From the NCBI GenBank assembly GCA_050180895.1, contig JBFXDS010000017.1, positions 13,627 to 77,626 of the forward strand: 64,000 nt of DNA. Direction: 5' to 3'. Source of the stretch: JBGPEQ01 sp050180895 (GTDB taxonomy: Bacteria > Pseudomonadota > Alphaproteobacteria > Dongiales > Dongiaceae). The notes beneath the pieces are model-generated. The model was given only the letters and a program-made list of their open reading frames with translations. It had not been told where the DNA came from and did not search any database. How positions within the stretch are numbered: position 1 is the stretch's first letter; each line of letters starts with the position of its first letter. Shown piece after piece: positions 16,372 to 24,822 of this stretch. Position numbers and translations under genes: made by a program.

Positions 16372-16929
16372 CTACAGGCCGAATGTCCGCTTTATCCGGT
16401 CGGCACACTCCTGCGGCGTGGCGCGGCTCGTGTCGACTTCGAGATCGTAGGTCATGTCGGTGTGGACGCGGTCGTATTGCCAGCGCGCCAAGCCGATCAT
16501 GCGGTCCCCGCGTTGACGCTCCCGGGCTTCGAGAACCTCCAACGGGGCGAAGACGCCGACCCGGACGACATCGAAGGGGGACAGGAGGTCCGCATACTCC
16601 GCCTTGGCGCTGCCGAGCAGGACATCGTCCACGATCAGGTTGTTTCCCTGCCCGGCCATGGCGGCGATCGCGTGCCGCATGCCGCGGAAGGCCCGCGCGG
16701 CGACCGATCCCTCCTTGATGACGACCAGCACCTTGCCGCCCTCCTGCGCCGTCTCGAAGACGAGTCCGTCGGGATGACCGAAACAGGCCTCAGGCAGCAT
16801 ATCGAGGAATGCATCCATCTCGACATGGAGGAAGGGCTCGGCCGCCATTGCCTGCAACGCCTTGGCGATCGAGCTCTTGCCGGCGCTGCCGACGCCGTTG
16901 AGCAGGACTATCCGAGCCGTCGTGTTCAA
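16372..16929 (-). CDS. Chloramphenicol-phosphotransferase-like P-loop kinase
   Basis: About 185 residues from a TTG at 16929 (AGG eight bases upstream; no in-frame ATG nearby). The Walker A loop is NGVGSAGKSSIAKAL, followed by the helix and a HVEMDAFLDMLP strand that fits the substrate-binding Asp of the CPT family. A Walker B-like NLIVDDVLLG and the lid-region Arg pairs in EARERQRGDRMIGLARWQ are present. CPT in Streptomyces phosphorylates chloramphenicol; distant relatives are uncharacterised small-molecule kinases. It diverges from the PhnB-like gene, with the palindromic operator between them. Confidence 0.75.
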   Translation of the reverse strand: MNTTARIVLLNGVGSAGKSSIAKALQAMAAEPFLHVEMDAFLDMLPEACFGHPDGLVFETAQEGGKVLVVIKEGSVAARAFRGMRHAIAAMAGQGNNLIVDDVLLGSAKAEYADLLSPFDVVRVGVFAPLEVLEARERQRGDRMIGLARWQYDRVHTDMTYDLEVDTSRATPQECADRIKRTFGL

Positions 16930-17347
16930 GGCGCACCTGTCGGGTCCGATAAGAGAAAGCGCATTCCGATGCGCTTCACGATCATCGTCAAGGCCAACGA
17001 TGCGGGCTTGGCAGCGAGTGTGCTTGGGCGAGCAGCGTCTCGACCGAACGGCACGCAAGACTGCTGACAGCGGTGTGTCAGGAGCAGACGGATGAACTGC
17101 TGACAGGCGCTGATTCTTGACTATAGTCGCGCGCGTCAGACCACAGCTCGCCCTCTGCCAAAGACCCCAACCGTGACGGTGCCCGCCGGGTGGGGGATAG
17201 CGCGATTTCAAGCACTTGGCGGCGCCGCTGAAAAAAGCCGGCCGCTGCTGTCGATCTCGGCGCGCTCCGTTCGACTGTAGGAGGAAATCCAGTTCCGCCG
17301 GTCCAATTCCGGTCCGACGGCCTAACCCGAACCATAAGGATGAGGTC
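16930..17347. other. Divergent intergenic region with palindrome
   Basis: No gene is seen in these 418 bases. They separate the P-loop kinase from the PhnB-like gene and contain the palindrome at 17061 and a half site at 17097. The segment TTCTTGACTATAG near 17115 could be part of a promoter, but no well-spaced pair is clear. Confidence 0.5.
17061..17106. promoter_or_regulatory. Candidate operator palindrome, copy 1
   Basis: CTGCTGACA and TGTCAGGAG face each other across six bases (17061-17084), with one mismatch in the arms. A further half site CTGCTGACAG starts at 17097. An almost identical palindrome lies at 23011-23036. The regulator is not in the window. Confidence 0.6.
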
Positions 17348-17761
17348 ATGAAAGTCCAATCGTACCTGAACTTCGACGGCCGCTGCGAGGAGGCGCTCGA
17401 TTTCTACCGGAAAGGGCTCGACGCCGAGGTGACGATGCTGTTGCGGTTCAAGGACAACCCCGAAGCCGGCTCATCCGGCGGCGTCGCGCCCGGCACCGAG
17501 AACAAGGTCATGCATTCGAGCTTCCGCATCGGCGATACGGAGGTGATGGCCTCCGACGGCTACTGCCAGGGCAAAGGGACGTTCCAGGGTGTTTCGCTGG
17601 CGCTCTCGGTGGCGAGCGATGCCGAGGCCAAGCGGCGCTTCGATGCTCTAGGCGACGGCGGCAAGGTGCAGCAGCCTCTGATCAAGACCTTCTTCTCGTC
17701 GAGCTTCGGCGTGGTCGCCGACCGCTTCGGCGTGTCGTGGATGGTGGTCGTGGAGTCGTGA
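17348..17761 (+). CDS. PhnB-like VOC protein
   Basis: A 137-residue protein of the 3-demethylubiquinone-methyltransferase-like (PhnB) branch of the VOC superfamily. It opens with QSYLNFDGRCEEALDFYRK and has VMHSSFRIGDTEVMASDG in the second module, both typical. The end FGVVADRFGVSWMVV is the family close. Most members lack a known reaction despite the name. The gene starts the cluster PhnB-like, YCII, MFS, DUF1772, all forward, and the next gene follows after 38 bases. The upstream palindrome is a likely control site. Confidence 0.85.
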   Translation: MKVQSYLNFDGRCEEALDFYRKGLDAEVTMLLRFKDNPEAGSSGGVAPGTENKVMHSSFRIGDTEVMASDGYCQGKGTFQGVSLALSVASDAEAKRRFDALGDGGKVQQPLIKTFFSSSFGVVADRFGVSWMVVVES

Positions 17762-17799
17762 CGACGTCGATCGACCTCAAACTCCAAGGAGACGCAGGC

Positions 17800-18228
17800 A
17801 TGCGATACATGATGCTGATGATTCCCAAAGGCTACGAGACGGCGGCGCCGGGCACCGTGCCGGACGCCAAGGGCGTCGAGGCGATGATGAAATACAACGA
17901 GGCCCTGCATAAGGCCGGCGTGCTGCTCGCGCTCGACGGCCTGCACCCGCCCTCGATGGGCGCGCGCGTCTCGTTCTCGGGCGGGAAGCCCCGGGTGACC
18001 GACGGGCCCTTCGCCGAGACGAAGGAGGTGCTCGGCGGCTACTGGATGATCCAGGTGAAATCCAAGGAAGAGGCGATCGAATGGGCCAAGCGCTGCCCGG
18101 CCTCGGACAACGAGGTGATCGAAATCCGTCAGGTGCAGGAGATGGAGGATTTCCCGGCCGACGTGCAGGAGGCCGCCGCCGGGTTTTCCGAGATGCAGAC
18201 GGCGGCCGGGCAGCGCAGGGGATCGTGA
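17800..18228 (+). CDS. YCII-related (DGPF) protein
   Basis: A 142-residue protein of the DGPF/YCII-related fold. The start MRYMMLMIP is followed by the module with the signature VTDGPFAETKEVLGGYWMI near residue 66. The start codon is an ATG with AAGGAG ten bases upstream. It is longer at the C-terminus than the four DGPF proteins at 23275-24807, ending in a helical tail (EDFPADVQEAAAGFSEMQ). Homologues accompany ECF42-type sigma factors, and one lies at 24823. No enzymatic role is proven for the family. Confidence 0.88.
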   Translation: MRYMMLMIPKGYETAAPGTVPDAKGVEAMMKYNEALHKAGVLLALDGLHPPSMGARVSFSGGKPRVTDGPFAETKEVLGGYWMIQVKSKEEAIEWAKRCPASDNEVIEIRQVQEMEDFPADVQEAAAGFSEMQTAAGQRRGS

Positions 18229-18268
18229 GACGGGCCCGTCGGCCGCCGCGGGCGTGTGGGAGAATTTT

Positions 18269-19711
18269 GTGGCAACGCACATCGACGGCAGGAAGCGCTG
18301 GCTGGCGCTGATCGTTCTTTGCCTCGGCGACCTGATGATCGTCCTCGACACGACGGTCGTGAACGTCGCCCTGCCGTCGATCCGGACGGACCTCGGCTTC
18401 TCGCAGACTGGGCTCGTCTGGGTGGTGAATGCCTACATGCTGACGTTCGGCGGCTTCCTCCTGCTCGGCGGCCGCCTGGGCGATCTCTTCGGGCACCGCC
18501 GGTTGTTCCTGCTGGGGCTGACGCTCTTCACCCTCGCCTCGCTCGCCTGCGGGCTGGCGGACACGCAGGCGACGCTCGTCGCCGCGCGCGCCGTGCAGGG
18601 GCTGGGCGGCGCCGTCGTCTCGGCCGTCGCTCTGTCGCTGATCATGAGCCTGTTCACCGAGCCGGCGGAGCGGGCAAAGGCCATGGGCATCTTCGGCTTC
18701 GTCATGGCCGGCGGTGGATCGATCGGCGTGCTGCTCGGCGGCCTGCTGACGGACGCGTTCGACTGGCACTGGATCTTCCTGGTGAATCTACCGATCGGCG
18801 CCGCGGTCTTTGCGCTCTGCGTCGTTCTGTTGCCGGGCGACCGCCGCCCGACGGCAGCGGCGCGTCTCGACATCGCCGGGGCAGTCACCGTGACGGCCTC
18901 GCTGCTGCTGGCGGTCTATGCGGTCGTGAACGGCAACGAGGTCGGCTGGCTGTCGACCCGGACGCTCGGCCTGCTCGCCGCCGCGGGAGCGCTCATGGCC
19001 ATCTTCCTCGGCATCGAGGCCCGGGTCGGCGCGCCGCTCATGCCGCTCGGCCTGTTCCGGCTGCGCAATGTGTGGACCGCAAATCTTGTCGGCATCCTGT
19101 GGGCGGCGGCCATGTTTGCCTGGTTCTTCATCTCCGCGCTCTACCTCCAGCTGGTGCTCGCCTACACCCCCATGGAGGTCGGGCTCGCCTTCCTGCCCGC
19201 CAACCTGATCATGGGCGTGTTCTCGCTCGGCCTGTCGGCCAAGATGGTCATGCGCTTCGGCATCAGGTTGCCGCTGGCGACGGGGTTGCTCCTGGCCGCC
19301 GCCGGCCTCCTGCTCTTCGCCTTCGCGCCGGTCGACGGGCGCTTCGCCGCCCACGTACTCCCGGGCATGACGCTCCTCGGCCTCGGCGCCGGCATGGCGT
19401 TCAATCCGGTCCTGCTCGCCGCGATGAGCGACGTCGCCCCGAGCGAGTCCGGCCTCGCCTCCGGAGTGGTGAATACCTCGTTCATGATGGGCGGGGCGCT
19501 TGGGCTCGCCGTCCTCGCCAGCCTTGCCGCCGCCCGCACCGACAGCCTGCTGGCGTCCGGAGCGGACTCGCTCGTCGCCCTCAACGGCGGTTACCATGTC
19601 GCGTTCGCGGTCGGCGCCGCCGTTGCGGCCGGGGCCGCCCTGCTCAGCGCCGTGCTGCTGCGCGCACGGGTGCCGGCGCCGCTGCAGGAGAGCGTGTCCA
19701 CCGCATCGTAG
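18269..19711 (+). CDS. MFS transporter, DHA2 (EmrB/QacA) family drug efflux pump
   Basis: A 480-residue inner-membrane protein with about 14 predicted helices. Helix 1 holds the DHA2 signature LMIVLDTTVVNVALPSI; the loop 2-3 motif is GGRLGDLFGHRR, and motif C in helix 5 is GFVMAGGGSIGVLLGGLLTD. Such pumps use proton antiport to export hydrophobic toxicants. I prefer the GTG at 18269 because GGGAG precedes it at the right distance; a GTG at 18254 would add five residues. The YCII gene ends 40 bases earlier and DUF1772 follows, suggesting one transcript. Confidence 0.92.
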   Translation: MATHIDGRKRWLALIVLCLGDLMIVLDTTVVNVALPSIRTDLGFSQTGLVWVVNAYMLTFGGFLLLGGRLGDLFGHRRLFLLGLTLFTLASLACGLADTQATLVAARAVQGLGGAVVSAVALSLIMSLFTEPAERAKAMGIFGFVMAGGGSIGVLLGGLLTDAFDWHWIFLVNLPIGAAVFALCVVLLPGDRRPTAAARLDIAGAVTVTASLLLAVYAVVNGNEVGWLSTRTLGLLAAAGALMAIFLGIEARVGAPLMPLGLFRLRNVWTANLVGILWAAAMFAWFFISALYLQLVLAYTPMEVGLAFLPANLIMGVFSLGLSAKMVMRFGIRLPLATGLLLAAAGLLLFAFAPVDGRFAAHVLPGMTLLGLGAGMAFNPVLLAAMSDVAPSESGLASGVVNTSFMMGGALGLAVLASLAAARTDSLLASGADSLVALNGGYHVAFAVGAAVAAGAALLSAVLLRARVPAPLQESVSTAS

Positions 19712-19752
19712 GTGCCGCCCGGCGGAATCCGGATCGTCGACGGGAGTCCCGC

Positions 19753-20253
19753 ATGACCCTGCTTCTCGCGTTGGAGTTCGCCGCCGCCCTCGGTTGCGGG
19801 CTGGTCGCCGGCGTCTTCTTTGCCTTCTCGACCTTCGTGATGAACGCCCTCGCCCGCCTGCCGGCCCAACAGGGCATTGCCGGCATGCAGTCCATCAATA
19901 TCGCCGCGATCAATCCTTGGTTCATGACGGCGCTGTTCGGAACCGCAGCGGCTTGCGTGGTCCTCGTCGTCGCGTCGTTGCTGGCGTGGCGCGAGCCCGG
20001 CGCCGCCTGTCTCCTTGCCGGCGGTACGCTCTATCTCGTCGGCGCTGTTCTGGTGACGATGCTGTTCAACGTGCCGCTCAATCGGGCATTGGCGAGGGTG
20101 GAGGAGTCGCGTGCCGACAATGCCGGCCGCTGGGCCGGCTACGTCGCCAGATGGACGGCCTGGAACCATGTCCGGACGGCCACATCCCTTGCGGCGACGG
20201 CATTGATCACCCTCGCGCTCTATCTGCAGGCGCGCGGCCCGACCGGAGTCTGA
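19753..20253 (+). CDS. DUF1772 (anthrone-oxygenase-like) membrane protein
   Basis: A 166-residue protein with four hydrophobic segments (about residues 3-25, 52-76, 83-105 and 140-160). The motif GLVAGVFFAFSTFVMNAL in helix 1, INIAAINPWFM and NVPLNRAL are typical for DUF1772. Some fungal members oxidise anthrones, but bacterial copies near YCII and VOC genes have no assigned reaction. The protein should lie in the inner membrane. It is the last gene of the forward cluster and faces the convergent HWE kinase 54 bases on. Confidence 0.82.
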   Translation: MTLLLALEFAAALGCGLVAGVFFAFSTFVMNALARLPAQQGIAGMQSINIAAINPWFMTALFGTAAACVVLVVASLLAWREPGAACLLAGGTLYLVGAVLVTMLFNVPLNRALARVEESRADNAGRWAGYVARWTAWNHVRTATSLAATALITLALYLQARGPTGV

Positions 20254-20307
20254 CATCGCGCTCCGGGCTGCGATATCTGGAGCACACACCGGCCCGGCGA
20301 CGATCCG

Positions 20308-21801
20308 TCACTTTGTGAGACGCTCCATGGGGAGCGAGAGCTGCGCGACCAAGCCCTCGGGCCGCCAGTCGCGCGAGATGTGGCCGCCGAATTGAGCCGT
20401 CATCGTCGTGCGGGCAAGCAGGCTGCCGAACCCTTCGCTTTCAGGGCGTCCCGCGAGCATCGGGCCGCCCTGCTCGGTCCAGGTCAGCCGCAGCTCGCCG
20501 TCGGCCACGGACCAGCGGACGTCGACGCGCCCTTCCGGCGACGACAGGGCGCCATACTTGGTCGCGTTCGTGGCGAACTCGTGCAGCAGGAGGGCAAGGC
20601 TCGTCACCGCACTCCCGCCGACCGGCACGCCGGGTCCGTCGATCAGGACACGCTCGCCATGGCCGCTTTCAGCATCGCTGTAGGGCGCGACGATCGTGCG
20701 GACCAGGGCCTCCAAGGTCGTCGCCCGCGCCGCCGCGTCTCGTTCATCGCCGAGATCGAGCAGGGTCAATTCATGGGCGCGCGAGAGGGCAGCCAGCCTT
20801 TGCCGAACGGTCTCGGCGATGCCCTCCGGTGCGCGGGCGGTGCGCGCGCTCAGGGTCACCACCCCGCCCACGAGGGTGAACAGGTTCTTGACGCGATGAT
20901 TCATCTCCCGGAGAAGAAGAGTCTGCCGTTCCTGCAACCGCTTGCGCTCGGTGATGTCGCGCGCGATCTTCGACGCGCCGACGATTCCACCGTGGACGTT
21001 GCGGATCGGCGATACCGTCAGCGAGACCTCGACCAGACCGCCGTCCTTGCGCCGGCGCACGGTTTCGTAGTGCTCGATCCGCTCGCCCTGACGAATGCGC
21101 TCGAGGATGCGAAGCTCCTCGTCGCGGCGATCGCCCGGGATCATGATCGCGATCGACTTGCCGATCATCTCGTCGGCGGTATAGCCGAAGAGGCGTTCCG
21201 CTCCCCGGTTCCAACTGGTGACGATGCCGCGCGAATCCGTGCTGACGATCGAGTCGTCGGAGGATTCGACGATCGAGGCCAACCGCTGTCCGATCTCGTC
21301 GGCCTGCCACCGTTCGCTGATATCGACGAGCATGTTGACCGCCCCGACGACGACGCCCGATTTGTCGTAGAGCGGCGTCGGATAGGGAAGAAAATGAACC
21401 CGGCTGCCATCAGGCCGCTCGGCGATCGCATCCATGCCTCGGATCGATCGACCTTCCCTCAGCGCCATGGCCATCGGACATTGGTCATGCGGCATGGGTG
21501 TCCCATCCGGCCAGTACAGCCGCCAGGAACCGCACCATTCGCTCTTGCCCAGCTGCGGGCGACAGCCCCAGAGATCCGCGGCCGCGTCGTTATAGAACGT
21601 GATGCGGCCGGCCGCGTCCGTGGTGTAGACGGCAGCCGGCAGGGCTTCGAGCAGATCGCGGAAAGGAGGCTCCGTCCCCATCTGTTGCTCTGCGGACGCT
21701 GCGCCGCCCACCGCAGACTCGGCCTGCCGATGCGCCAGCCGCGCCAACTCGCGAACCAGAGCGGTCTGCGAGCCGACAAACTGTAATTTTTCAGATGGCA
21801 T
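20308..21801 (-). CDS. PAS-domain HWE-family sensor histidine kinase
   Basis: About 497 residues from the ATG at 21801; a TTG at 21847-21849 is an alternative start. No membrane segment is seen, so it is cytoplasmic. Two PAS domains (roughly 55-170 and 175-300, the second beginning IVESSDDSIVSTDSRGIVTS) precede a HisKA_2/HWE core: the acceptor in EMNHRVKNLF, then the N box HEFATNATKYGALS with its His and the WTE motif in LRLTWTEQGGP, which define the HWE group. The first PAS has many Cys and Trp residues. HWE kinases often work in general stress signalling with PhyR-type partners, but none lies nearby. Confidence 0.88.
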   Translation of the reverse strand: MPSEKLQFVGSQTALVRELARLAHRQAESAVGGAASAEQQMGTEPPFRDLLEALPAAVYTTDAAGRITFYNDAAADLWGCRPQLGKSEWCGSWRLYWPDGTPMPHDQCPMAMALREGRSIRGMDAIAERPDGSRVHFLPYPTPLYDKSGVVVGAVNMLVDISERWQADEIGQRLASIVESSDDSIVSTDSRGIVTSWNRGAERLFGYTADEMIGKSIAIMIPGDRRDEELRILERIRQGERIEHYETVRRRKDGGLVEVSLTVSPIRNVHGGIVGASKIARDITERKRLQERQTLLLREMNHRVKNLFTLVGGVVTLSARTARAPEGIAETVRQRLAALSRAHELTLLDLGDERDAAARATTLEALVRTIVAPYSDAESGHGERVLIDGPGVPVGGSAVTSLALLLHEFATNATKYGALSSPEGRVDVRWSVADGELRLTWTEQGGPMLAGRPESEGFGSLLARTTMTAQFGGHISRDWRPEGLVAQLSLPMERLTK

Positions 21802-22081
21802 CGACTTTCGGTTTCGGACCGCGTCCAGCACGACAACCGGCGCTGACAAGCTCGGGCGATCACAGCGACTCTAGAGGCCTACAAGTCGGGGAGCGAGTCA
21901 AGACTCAACGGTGTGCTTCTTCCGCCCGCAACGGCACTCCTGGCCGGCGACTGCTGCCGATGACGGTCCCCCGGTTGCGGTCGAGTTGCATCCAACGCCT
22001 GGGACTTTCAGCTCAAGCGCAAGTGTGCCAATCAGCACCGATCCCGACACCGCACGTTCCGCCCTTCACCGAGGGGCGGGC

Positions 22082-22363
22082 TCACTCGATGCGGACATCG
22101 TCCCAGAAGCCGATCCAGTGATCGACCTGCTTCATCGAGGCGCGCGGCGCCTCGTAGGACCAGGCGGCGCGCTCGCTGCGCGCGGCGCCATCGGCGACGT
22201 CGTAGAACTGCACGCCGTGTGGGCATTCGAGATCGCTGTCCGTCTTCGGCGTCAGATGCAGCAGGTCCATCCGGACGGTCTCCCGGGGGAAATAGCGGTA
22301 GCCACCCGCCTCGATGGTGCGGTCGCTCTCCGCGATCACCTGATCGTGCCATATCGCCTTCAT
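22082..22363 (-). CDS. DUF427 protein
   Basis: A 93-residue protein made of one DUF427 domain: MKAIWHDQVIAESDRTIEA, YRYFPRETVRMDLL, CPHGVQFYDV and a C-terminal IGFWDDVRIE. The single Cys-Pro (ECPHG) and the Trp-rich end are usual for the family. The ATG follows GAGGAAGGTGATC. Proteins of this kind are small beta-tent-like domains of unknown role. The GFA-family gene on the same strand lies 154 bases upstream, perhaps in the same transcript. Confidence 0.85.
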   Translation of the reverse strand: MKAIWHDQVIAESDRTIEAGGYRYFPRETVRMDLLHLTPKTDSDLECPHGVQFYDVADGAARSERAAWSYEAPRASMKQVDHWIGFWDDVRIE

Positions 22364-22517
22364 GATCACCTTCCTCTGCCTGGGTTCTCCAGGTTGACGA
22401 CGTCGGCCCCCATGCCGCTTCCCGGCACGGCGTTCGAACCTCCTCCTGCCGGCGCCAAGACGTCAAGAGGGAGTCCGACCTTCTCGTCAAAGATGCCTTG
22501 CTCATGCAGACCACCCT

Positions 22518-22934
22518 CTATATCTCCTGCGGCGGGAACTCCGGATACCGCGGCAGGTGGTCGGCGAACCGCACCCAGGGCAGGCGCCGGCTGTCCCAAT
22601 AGTGGAACTGGGGCGGCATGGCATCCGGCCGATCCAGGCTTCCGATCGTGATGTCGATGAGGCCGGGAATGAACGAGGCGGTGAAGCTGATCTGGGTGCC
22701 GCAGGTCGGGCAAAAGCCGCGCCTGGCCTCGGGCGACGAGGCATGGAGCGTCGGCTGCGCCCTGGTGAACAGGACCTGCCCGGCCTCGAACATGGCCCAT
22801 GCCACGGCGGGCGCGGCACTTGCCTTGCGGCACATGGAGCAGTGGCACAGCGCGGTCATCAGGGGCGGCCCCGTGATCTCGTAGCAGACCGCAGTACACT
22901 GGCATCCGCCGGTCGTCTTCTGCTCTTGCATCAT
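22518..22934 (-). CDS. GFA (glutathione-dependent formaldehyde-activating enzyme/CENP-V) family protein
   Basis: A 138-residue zinc protein. The cysteine ladder is complete: GGCQCTAVCYEI near the start, CHCSMCRKASAAP in the middle and GFCPTCGTQI later, holding a structural and a surface zinc. The C-terminus has the family ending HYWDSRRLPWVRF. Members include the enzyme joining formaldehyde with glutathione, but most are uncharacterised. The start is one of two adjacent ATGs behind GGAGG. It diverges from the first of four tandem DGPF genes with an operator palindrome between. Confidence 0.88.
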   Translation of the reverse strand: MMQEQKTTGGCQCTAVCYEITGPPLMTALCHCSMCRKASAAPAVAWAMFEAGQVLFTRAQPTLHASSPEARRGFCPTCGTQISFTASFIPGLIDITIGSLDRPDAMPPQFHYWDSRRLPWVRFADHLPRYPEFPPQEI

Positions 22935-23274
22935 GGCCTCCATTCGTTGCCGCGGCCGACCAACTCCGTCCACCGGAGTGTTGTTCGCCAGCAAGCCACC
23001 CTAGCAGGATGCTCCTGACAGGCTGGTGTCAGGAGCCGACCTGCTTCCGCACGGCAAGCCGTTCATCGCGCAAGCAAACGCCGAGCGAGTCTCGATGCAC
23101 GCCGGACACATGGGCACTCCTTTCGCGGTATAATCGAACCGGCGGACCGGTACTCGACAGGTCCCGATAAACCTGCCGACCCAGGACATGAGGGCCAGCC
23201 GACGGATTGTCGATTCGGGGTCTCTCCGGACGACTAGGGGTGCCCTCCCCTTTCCCGCTGCACAGGAACCGGCC
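22935..23274. other. Divergent intergenic region with palindrome
   Basis: I see no gene in these 340 bases between the GFA and the first DGPF gene. The main feature is the perfect palindrome at 23011-23036; the rest shows no clear promoter boxes. Confidence 0.5.
23011..23036. promoter_or_regulatory. Candidate operator palindrome, copy 2
   Basis: GCTCCTGACA and TGTCAGGAGC are perfect 10-base inverted arms separated by GGCTGG. The arms match the palindrome at 17061 (one substitution) and the spacer length is the same. Both lie in divergent promoter regions. Confidence 0.7.
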
Positions 23275-23631
23275 ATGAAGTATCTCTGTCTGATCTACAA
23301 CGACGACAAGCGGCTCGACGCCATGTCCGAACGCGAATCGCAGGCCTTCATCGACGAGCATCTCGACTATGACGAGGCGCTCAAGCGGAGCGGGCATTTC
23401 ATCGCCTCCGAGGCGCTCGAGCCGGGCGAGGCGGCCACCATCGTCCGCGTCCGCAACGGCCGGCTGTCGACCACCGACGGCCCCTTCGCCGAAACCAAGG
23501 AGCAGCTCGGCGGTTTCTACCTGGTCGAGGCCCGCGATCTCAACGAGGCCATCCAGATCGCCGGCAAGATTCCCTCGGCGCGCACCGGCAGCATCGAGGT
23601 GCGGCCGGTCTGCGAGCTCACGCATTCCTGA
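23275..23631 (+). CDS. YCII-related (DGPF) protein, tandem copy 1
   Basis: A 118-residue DGPF protein starting MKYLCLIYNDDKRLDAMSER. The core block STTDGPFAETKEQLGGFYLV holds the signature; the end is IPSARTGSIEVRPVCEL. It is the first of four consecutive paralogues (spacers 25, 57 and 14 bases) that lead into an ECF42-type sigma factor gene. Proteins of this family share the dimeric alpha-beta fold of YciI, and no substrate is known. The palindrome at 23011 lies upstream. Confidence 0.92.
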   Translation: MKYLCLIYNDDKRLDAMSERESQAFIDEHLDYDEALKRSGHFIASEALEPGEAATIVRVRNGRLSTTDGPFAETKEQLGGFYLVEARDLNEAIQIAGKIPSARTGSIEVRPVCELTHS

Positions 23632-23656
23632 CCTTGCCGCCGCCTAAGGAGCCCAC

Positions 23657-24031
23657 ATGAAATTTCTCTGCCTGGTCTACAACGACGAGCAGGCCCTCGA
23701 CGCCATGCCGCGCGACGAGTTCGAGGCCTTCTCCCACGAGCATGTCGTGCTGGCCGACGAGCTGCAGAAAGACGGTCGTTCCGTCACCGCGGAGGGTCTG
23801 CAGCCGGTCAGCACGGCGAAGACCGTGCGCGTCCGCAACGGTCGGCTGTCGACCACCGACGGCCCCTTCGCCGAAACCAAGGAGCAGCTCGGCGGCATCT
23901 ACCTCTTCGAGGCGGCGGATATCGACGAGGCAGTCCAGATCGCGGCGCGCATTCCGATGGCCCGCCTCGGCTGCATCGAGGTGCGGCCGGTCTGGGACCT
24001 GCGCCGCCACGAGCCGCGGGTCGGCCGCTGA
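23657..24031 (+). CDS. YCII-related (DGPF) protein, tandem copy 2
   Basis: A 124-residue paralogue (MKFLCLVYNDEQALDAMPRD, core TTDGPFAETKEQLGGIYLFE). Its DNA around the core is identical to copy 1 over about 54 bases (from CGGCTGTCGACC on), beyond what protein constraint demands, which suggests recent duplication or conversion. The C-terminus is longer and more basic (RRHEPRVGR) than in the neighbours. The start ATG is preceded by AAGGAG. Confidence 0.92.
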   Translation: MKFLCLVYNDEQALDAMPRDEFEAFSHEHVVLADELQKDGRSVTAEGLQPVSTAKTVRVRNGRLSTTDGPFAETKEQLGGIYLFEAADIDEAVQIAARIPMARLGCIEVRPVWDLRRHEPRVGR

Positions 24032-24088
24032 CTCCGGCTTTCTGCGACAACCTGCATCGACACCAACGTCGAAGACGAGGAGCGAACC

Positions 24089-24436
24089 ATGAAATATCTC
24101 TGCCTTGTCTACTTCGATGAACGGACGTTCGGCAGCAATCCCGAAAGTCCGTCCGACAAGGAGTGCTTCGCCTATGGCGAGGAGCTGCGCGGCAGCGCGC
24201 GCTATATTGTCGGTCAGGCGCTGCAGCGATCCGAGACCGCCACGACCGTCCGTGTACGCAACGGCAAGGTGACGACCACCGACGGCCCCTTCGCCGAAAC
24301 CAAGGAACAGCTCGGCGGCTTCTATATGATCGAGGCACGCGATCTCGACGAAGCCATCCGGATCGCCGCGAAGATACCGCCGGCGCGCGTCGGCAGCATC
24401 GAGGTGCGGCCGGCCCGCGAACTCGATCTCTCATAG
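24089..24436 (+). CDS. YCII-related (DGPF) protein, tandem copy 3
   Basis: A 115-residue paralogue (MKYLCLVYFDERTFGSNPES, core TTDGPFAETKEQLGGFYMIE, end IEVRPARELDLS). The N-terminal half differs from the other copies after residue 12, where the sequence FGSNPESPSDKECFAYGEEL replaces the usual DAM-type segment. The ATG follows GAGGAGCGAACC. The next copy begins 14 bases after its stop, so coupling is likely. Confidence 0.92.
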   Translation: MKYLCLVYFDERTFGSNPESPSDKECFAYGEELRGSARYIVGQALQRSETATTVRVRNGKVTTTDGPFAETKEQLGGFYMIEARDLDEAIRIAAKIPPARVGSIEVRPARELDLS

Positions 24437-24450
24437 CGCGCATCCGGCTG

Positions 24451-24807
24451 ATGAAGTATCTGTGCCTGATCTACGCCGACGAGAAGCGGCTCGACGCCAT
24501 GTCCGGGAGCGAATGGGACGCCTTCTGGCGCGAGTGCACCGCCTGCGATCAGGCGCTTCGGCAGAGCGGCAGCCGCATCGCGGCCGCGGCCCTCCAGTCC
24601 GTCCGCACGGCGACGACGGTGCGGGTCCGCCAGGGCAGACTGTCGACCACCGACGGCCCCTTCGCCGAGACCAAGGAGCAGTTGGGCGGGTTCGTCCTGA
24701 TCGAGGCCCACGATCTCGACGACGCGCTCCGCGTCGCCGCCCTGCTTCCGCCGGCGCGCATCGGCAGCGTCGAGGTGCGCCCGGTGCGCGAGCTCGATCT
24801 CTCCTAG
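24451..24807 (+). CDS. YCII-related (DGPF) protein, tandem copy 4
   Basis: A 118-residue paralogue (MKYLCLIYADEKRLDAMSGS, core TTDGPFAETKEQLGGFVLIE, end VEVRPVRELDLS). It has three cysteines in the first 45 residues (LCLIY, WRECTACDQ), more than its relatives. It lies 15 bases before the sigma-factor gene, the closest neighbour, as usual for DGPF genes linked to ECF42. Confidence 0.92.
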   Translation: MKYLCLIYADEKRLDAMSGSEWDAFWRECTACDQALRQSGSRIAAAALQSVRTATTVRVRQGRLSTTDGPFAETKEQLGGFVLIEAHDLDDALRVAALLPPARIGSVEVRPVRELDLS

Positions 24808-24822
24808 CCGCGGACGGCGTCG

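Noticed and set aside
17115..17130. TTGACT with CTATAG as a promoter
   Set aside because: The boxes are adjacent or overlap and do not give a 16-18-base spacer.
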